From contig OZ010590.1 in the NCBI GenBank assembly GCA_963932145.1, forward strand, positions 54,043,428-54,107,427: 64,000 nt of DNA. Reading direction: 5' to 3'. Source of the stretch: Acanthosepion lycidas. Lineage: Eukaryota > Mollusca > Cephalopoda > Sepiida > Sepiidae. Shown here in pieces: positions 60,113 through 64,000 of the stretch. The notes under the pieces are model-generated. The model was not told the DNA's origin. It ran no database searches and worked only from the letters and a program-made list of their open reading frames with translations. A program made the position numbers and the translations under genes. How positions within the stretch are numbered: position 1 is the stretch's first letter; each line of letters begins with the position of its first letter.

Positions 60113-62025
60113 ATATTTTTAAATATGGATATAAACTGCTAGGTAAACAACTGTAGGTCTGTGCTAAGTGCTTACCAAGCCAGGTACTTTTGAAAAAGTG
60201 GTCACAACAGATTAGACGAGAATTTGAACGAGGCTCACCGATACCACTTTACACACCAATAACCCTTACACTTCCCAAAAATCCCCAATTAATTGAATAA
60301 TTTTAATTAAAAAATTATGTGTTTATTCGCATAGGTCCTCTCATACGAGAAGGCATATTAGGTTATATTTGCTCTCCATTTATATTTGATCATTTGAGAT
60401 TTATTCATTTTCTCTCTCAATTATAAATTTTTTTTGCGCTGGCCCGACTCCCAGTACTCCCAGTCTTAACCTGGCTTGGAATCAACTATGATGACTGCCA
60501 AGCTATAATTTTTTTTTCTATCATAGTAATCTTTTGCTAGTTGAAGTCTCTTTCAGAGCCAGACTGCCCTGCTAACTTACTGGAAACCGGTTCGCCATTT
60601 CCGTTTTGCTTGTCAATAATCGCTACACCTCTCTGATTTTAAAGGAGAATTTGAACTGAGGATTTAATGAAGGGGGTGGTGGAATGTACTGCTATAAATA
60701 ATAAGTTCAAGATGATGAAATAAAATCCTATCTTCTACGCAAATATATATCTTTACTGTAATATTGCAACAACTCTAAGTAGAAGCTGATGAAGATCTAT
60801 TTTACTAATTTAGTTTTAACACTGAAAGACGTTTTTTTTTATTCTGATGAATGGTTAAGGGCGAGAGGAGAGATGGGATGTGTTTATTTTATTACCATAT
60901 TTACTTAGAGAAATTAAGCCCTAGCTTTAAAATAATAATAATAATAATCTGCCGCCGGCTTTTTTTTCTCTCAGAAACTGTAAAACTATAAATATGCTGA
61001 AGCATCATTATCCGCGGTTTTTTTTTTACATAATTTCTTTTTAAACTTAAGCACATACATAGACGTAGTAGTTTTTAAATCTCGGTGTCCATTTTGTAAT
61101 TATCGGCACCACGAAAGCGTTCTTTTCTTCCGACTTGTCTACGGCAAGAGTAAATGAATAAATAAACAGAAATATAGAAAAAGATTAAAAAGAAGAGTTT
61201 TATAATTTGAACGTAACTAATTATACGCAAGAGGAAGCAATCCCCTAAATGGTTTGGAAATTTTAATTAGAATTAGAATTAAAAAAAAAAAGTTTTTCTC
61301 ATTTTCTTTTTCAGATAAATAGATAAATCCTTTAAAATTACCTTAAAAGTGCTTATGGCTGTTCACAATTTTCAATATAAAAATAGAAGCGTCATGTTAT
61401 TCATCTTTCAATGGAAACACGCGTCTAAATAAAAGAATAATAGTAAAAGTCGAAAACTAATCGCTCTCTAATTCGAGTCTCAGGATGAAATCAAAACTTA
61501 ATATTGCGGTTTAATTACAATCATCAAAAACCTTCGAAGATAATTTTCCTGCCGACACTTGAGTTTGAACATAGATCGCCAGTGAGCAAACATAAGGCGA
61601 TCCCATTGTTGTATTAAGTAAACCACGTGACCATAGATGAAACGCATAAATAGCAAATCGCGTGACGTCTAAATGATCTATGTTTCTACTTTATCCTCTA
61701 TTTCTGCAAGGACCGCTATTTTCTATTCTATTGACTATATTATTTCTCTATTCGGATCACTATTCGGTGGTTACTTCCGAGCGAGTATTATCGAGCAAGT
61801 ACTATTAGCGTGAGTGTTGTTCGAAGGTGTCTGACACCAGTATTGTTCAACGGCGTTACTATAGTTGTAGCTGCGATTACAAAGTCTCTACTACAACGAG
61901 CATTACGAAAGTGATAACGAGTCTTCGATGACATTACAAAAGTGTCAACCGAGTGTTCGTTGACATGACAAAATCTTGCCAGGATCTATCTTAAACATTT
62001 ATCAGTTTACCATTCATCCATGAAT
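60113..62025. other. unassigned AT-rich DNA
   Basis: About 1.9 kb in which I see no coding, tandem or terminal-repeat structure. It is the quietest part of the window. Confidence 0.45.
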
Positions 62026-62027
62026 TG

Positions 62028-62535
62028 AATATTGCTGCCACATCTGGTTTGGTGCTCCTGCTGTGTATTTAGAGATTCTTGATGAAATTCAAAGAAGAAT
62101 CTGCAATGTTATTGGTCTTCATCTGTTTCTCGGATTCAGTCATTTTGAATCGCCGTAACGTATTTTCCCTGTAGCTTTTCTATAAATATTTTTATGGTAT
62201 TTGTTCTTATATGCTTTCCCTTTTGCTACCAAGAATTTAAGCGCAGTACTAGATTGGCGGCAAGGTCTCATCATTTGACAGTTGAAATGGCTAGACTTAA
62301 CAGTAAGTTTTACGCTAACAATTTCCACGCTCGCATTTCTCGCTTGTAGAAGTTTGTTCCAGTTTTTTGCATTCTATTCTACTTTGCTCTTAAAATATTA
62401 AATGCACTGTCAATCCTTATCTACCGTTTTCTTAAGTCCTGCTCTTTTATTGTTTACTCTCCTTAATAATGTTTATCTTTTTCTCATATTCTCTCACACT
62501 CTTGCGTCTTAGTGGTTTTATTGCCTTGCTTGTGG
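62028..62535 (+). pseudogene. LINE-C 3' region
   Basis: Plus-strand landmarks are 'tgccacatctggtttggtgc' (HIWFGA block), 'ttcaaagaagaatctgcaat', 'ttctataaatatttttatgg', 'tagattggcggcaaggtctc', 'gtaagttttacgctaacaat' and the 3' part 'aagtcctgctcttttattgt', 'ttctcatattctctcacact', 'ttgccttgcttgtggtga'. It is the most complete LINE-C 3' half here, frame-broken. Confidence 0.78.

Positions 62536-62538
<3 letters not shown>

Positions 62539-62571
<33 letters not shown>
62539..62571. repeat. (AT)n microsatellite
   Basis: TA repeat directly in front of a dispersed repeat. Confidence 0.95.
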
Positions 62572-62573
<2 letters not shown>

Positions 62574-62728
62574 CACCACAGACAAAGTGTTTCGCTGTAT
62601 CACAGCTGATCAGTGTGGCTAGACATCCAACTGCCTCTTCCTAGGATGAAACCCGGATGCATTGGTGTCAGTCGGAGATTCTACTCGAAAGCCGTTGGCG
62701 CACGGCAGGGAATTTAGGCGTATTTTCT
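62572..62728 (+). repeat. (AT)n-headed dispersed repeat, copy 2
   Basis: Homologous to 24067-24228: 'cacagacaaagtgtttcgct', 'atcacagctgatcagtgtgg', 'ctagacatccaactgcctct', 'gattctactcgaaagccg' and 'gcgcacggcagggaat'. In both copies an (AT)n array precedes the first base. Confidence 0.75.
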
Positions 62729-62757
62729 CTCTCTCTCTCTCTCTCCCTCCCTTTCTT

Positions 62758-62800
<43 letters not shown>
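62729..62800. repeat. (CT)n followed by (AT)n
   Basis: CT-rich run, then a pure TA run at about 62774-62800. Confidence 0.93.
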
Positions 62801-62915
62801 TTCAGCGCCACTCAGCCTTTTCTACCTTTAATATATCTGTATGTGCATCCCCTGCTAGTGTACATGTGTGTCTCCGGGTTTTTTCACAAAAAGTTAAGAC
62901 TGAGCCGTAAAGCTA

Positions 62916-62917
<2 letters not shown>

Positions 62918-62976
<59 letters not shown>
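62918..62976. repeat. (AT)n microsatellite
   Basis: Uninterrupted TA repeat. Confidence 0.95.
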
Positions 62977-62980
<4 letters not shown>

Positions 62981-64000
62981 AATCACTGTTATTTATGGGG
63001 AGTTTTTTCTACCCATTTCTTGGATTTGTTACAATATAGATTTAAATGAATTCTTGAAAGCAGGCTATTATAGATAATTTTCACGCGAAATGAATCCGAT
63101 AGTCGGGTCAAATGTGTACTTTTACCAACCGTGACTTACAGCTTTTTCATATATTTTTGAGAATTTGTTTTCGTTTTTACCACACATGAAATGATATTCC
63201 TGCTTGATAGTTAGTTCAAGATGGGGTTATTCTTAGCGGTTCAATTCAAACTGCTTAAAAGTCATGAAGTATAGACTTGAAATTTATCAGATACAGTTTT
63301 AATTTCAATATTATTGTATTCTCGATAAATATTTACAACGCTGAGATTTTAGAAGAATCTGGTACGTCCATTTCTGAAACAACGTTTTATTCAGTAGCCG
63401 CGCATAGCCATGTGTATGTTCTTGTGGACGTGTTTTTAGGCGTGACTCCTAGGCTATACTCCCGTTGTTAATTCATTAGTAATACAACACAAATTTCGTG
63501 GAACTTAACGCCTAAAACCGGATGTAGTTAAGGGTTTGCCGCTACCCCTCTTTTTATTAGTTTATAAAATTTTGGAGATAGTTTAAACTAAATTTAAAAA
63601 AATTTTATTTTTTAATTCAAAAAGCTTTTTGTGCTACTTTAAACTTAATATAAATTAAAAACTTTTAAAATCAATAATTATTTTTTAGTTATTTTAAAAT
63701 TGAATTTTTAACTATTCCTCACTCTTCTAGACACAAATCCTAATGCTGGATATTCAAGCATCAGGTAAAGGGCAAATTTTCAATCCCAGGATCATCCTGA
63801 CTTCAAAAAGGAATCTATGTCTATGTAGCGCAAGTGTGGCCCGTGTTAGAGGGGTTTCAGGAACATAGACGGATAAACAGAATTTCCGGTTTATTTATTT
63901 AGATGTTAATGTTTTACTATTTTACTGCAGAAATACATTGATCAGGAATTAATGAATTGTTAATCTTAGTTTTTCGAACCACTGAAAAGTGACCAGGATG
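62977..64000. other. unassigned
   Basis: AT-rich DNA with no supported feature; the open stretch at 63277-63471 resembles nothing I know. Confidence 0.45.

Overview
This window looks like non-genic DNA from a large, repeat-packed animal genome. A coleoid cephalopod (octopus-like) source is my best guess. The grounds are the dense AT-rich microsatellites, many decayed LINE reverse-transcriptase 3' ends, tRNA-headed SINEs whose short 3' tails resemble published octopus SINEs, and swarms of short mariner-type MITEs. The species is inference from repeat style. I found no intact host protein-coding gene. Every recognisable coding stretch belongs to a dead transposable element, and most long open frames are translations of microsatellites.

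Recurring families, with working names. LINE-A is RTE-like (reverse transcriptase containing EATEMWFYRRMLR, then RQLKFLGHIMRKEGLENL); its 3' end reads 'cacggcacat' followed by an AAG- or TAG-type trinucleotide tail. LINE-B is jockey/CR1-like (YADD, then EYCCHIW, then YKYFHGNCSDEL); its 3' end reads 'ggaccttgcacagggtgaa...ttgtaaaaa'. LINE-C is a relative of LINE-B. A fourth LINE has a restriction-like-endonuclease-type C terminus. SINEs include tRNA-headed copies and three copies with a fused 5S rRNA plus tRNA head. DNA elements include eleven TTGGTTGGTGCA-type MITEs with TA duplications, a hAT-like element with an 8-bp duplication, a pogo-like MITE, a mariner transposase scrap and probable Helitrons.

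Layout. 1-3.4 kb: SINE pieces and an ~87-bp satellite. 3.4-17 kb: LINE-A/B/C fragments, MITEs and a 1.2-kb polypyrimidine tract. 17.7-20.2 kb: a 458-bp near-perfect inverted repeat built from 5S-tRNA SINE bodies. 20.8-23.5 kb: seven long (AT)n arrays interleaved with hairpin elements, one enclosing a class II tRNA-like gene. 24-35 kb: nested LINE, SINE, hAT and MITE insertions. 35.7-36.6, 41.6-42.3, 53.3-53.8 and 55.7-56.1 kb: four copies of a retroposon whose body is tandem minisatellite. 43.3-44 kb: probable head-to-tail Helitrons. 45-49 kb: polypyrimidine and ATCT arrays, a 5S SINE and a hairpin-rich retroposon with a U1-like start. 49-64 kb: LINE fragments, minisatellites, a pogo-like MITE and quiet AT-rich DNA.

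There are no operons or pathways. The story is one of successive insertion. The strongest candidates for something undescribed are the minisatellite-bodied retroposon (three of four copies have 11-13 bp target duplications), the U1-like hairpin retroposon (10 and 12 bp duplications), and the tRNA-like gene inside a 47-bp-arm palindrome.
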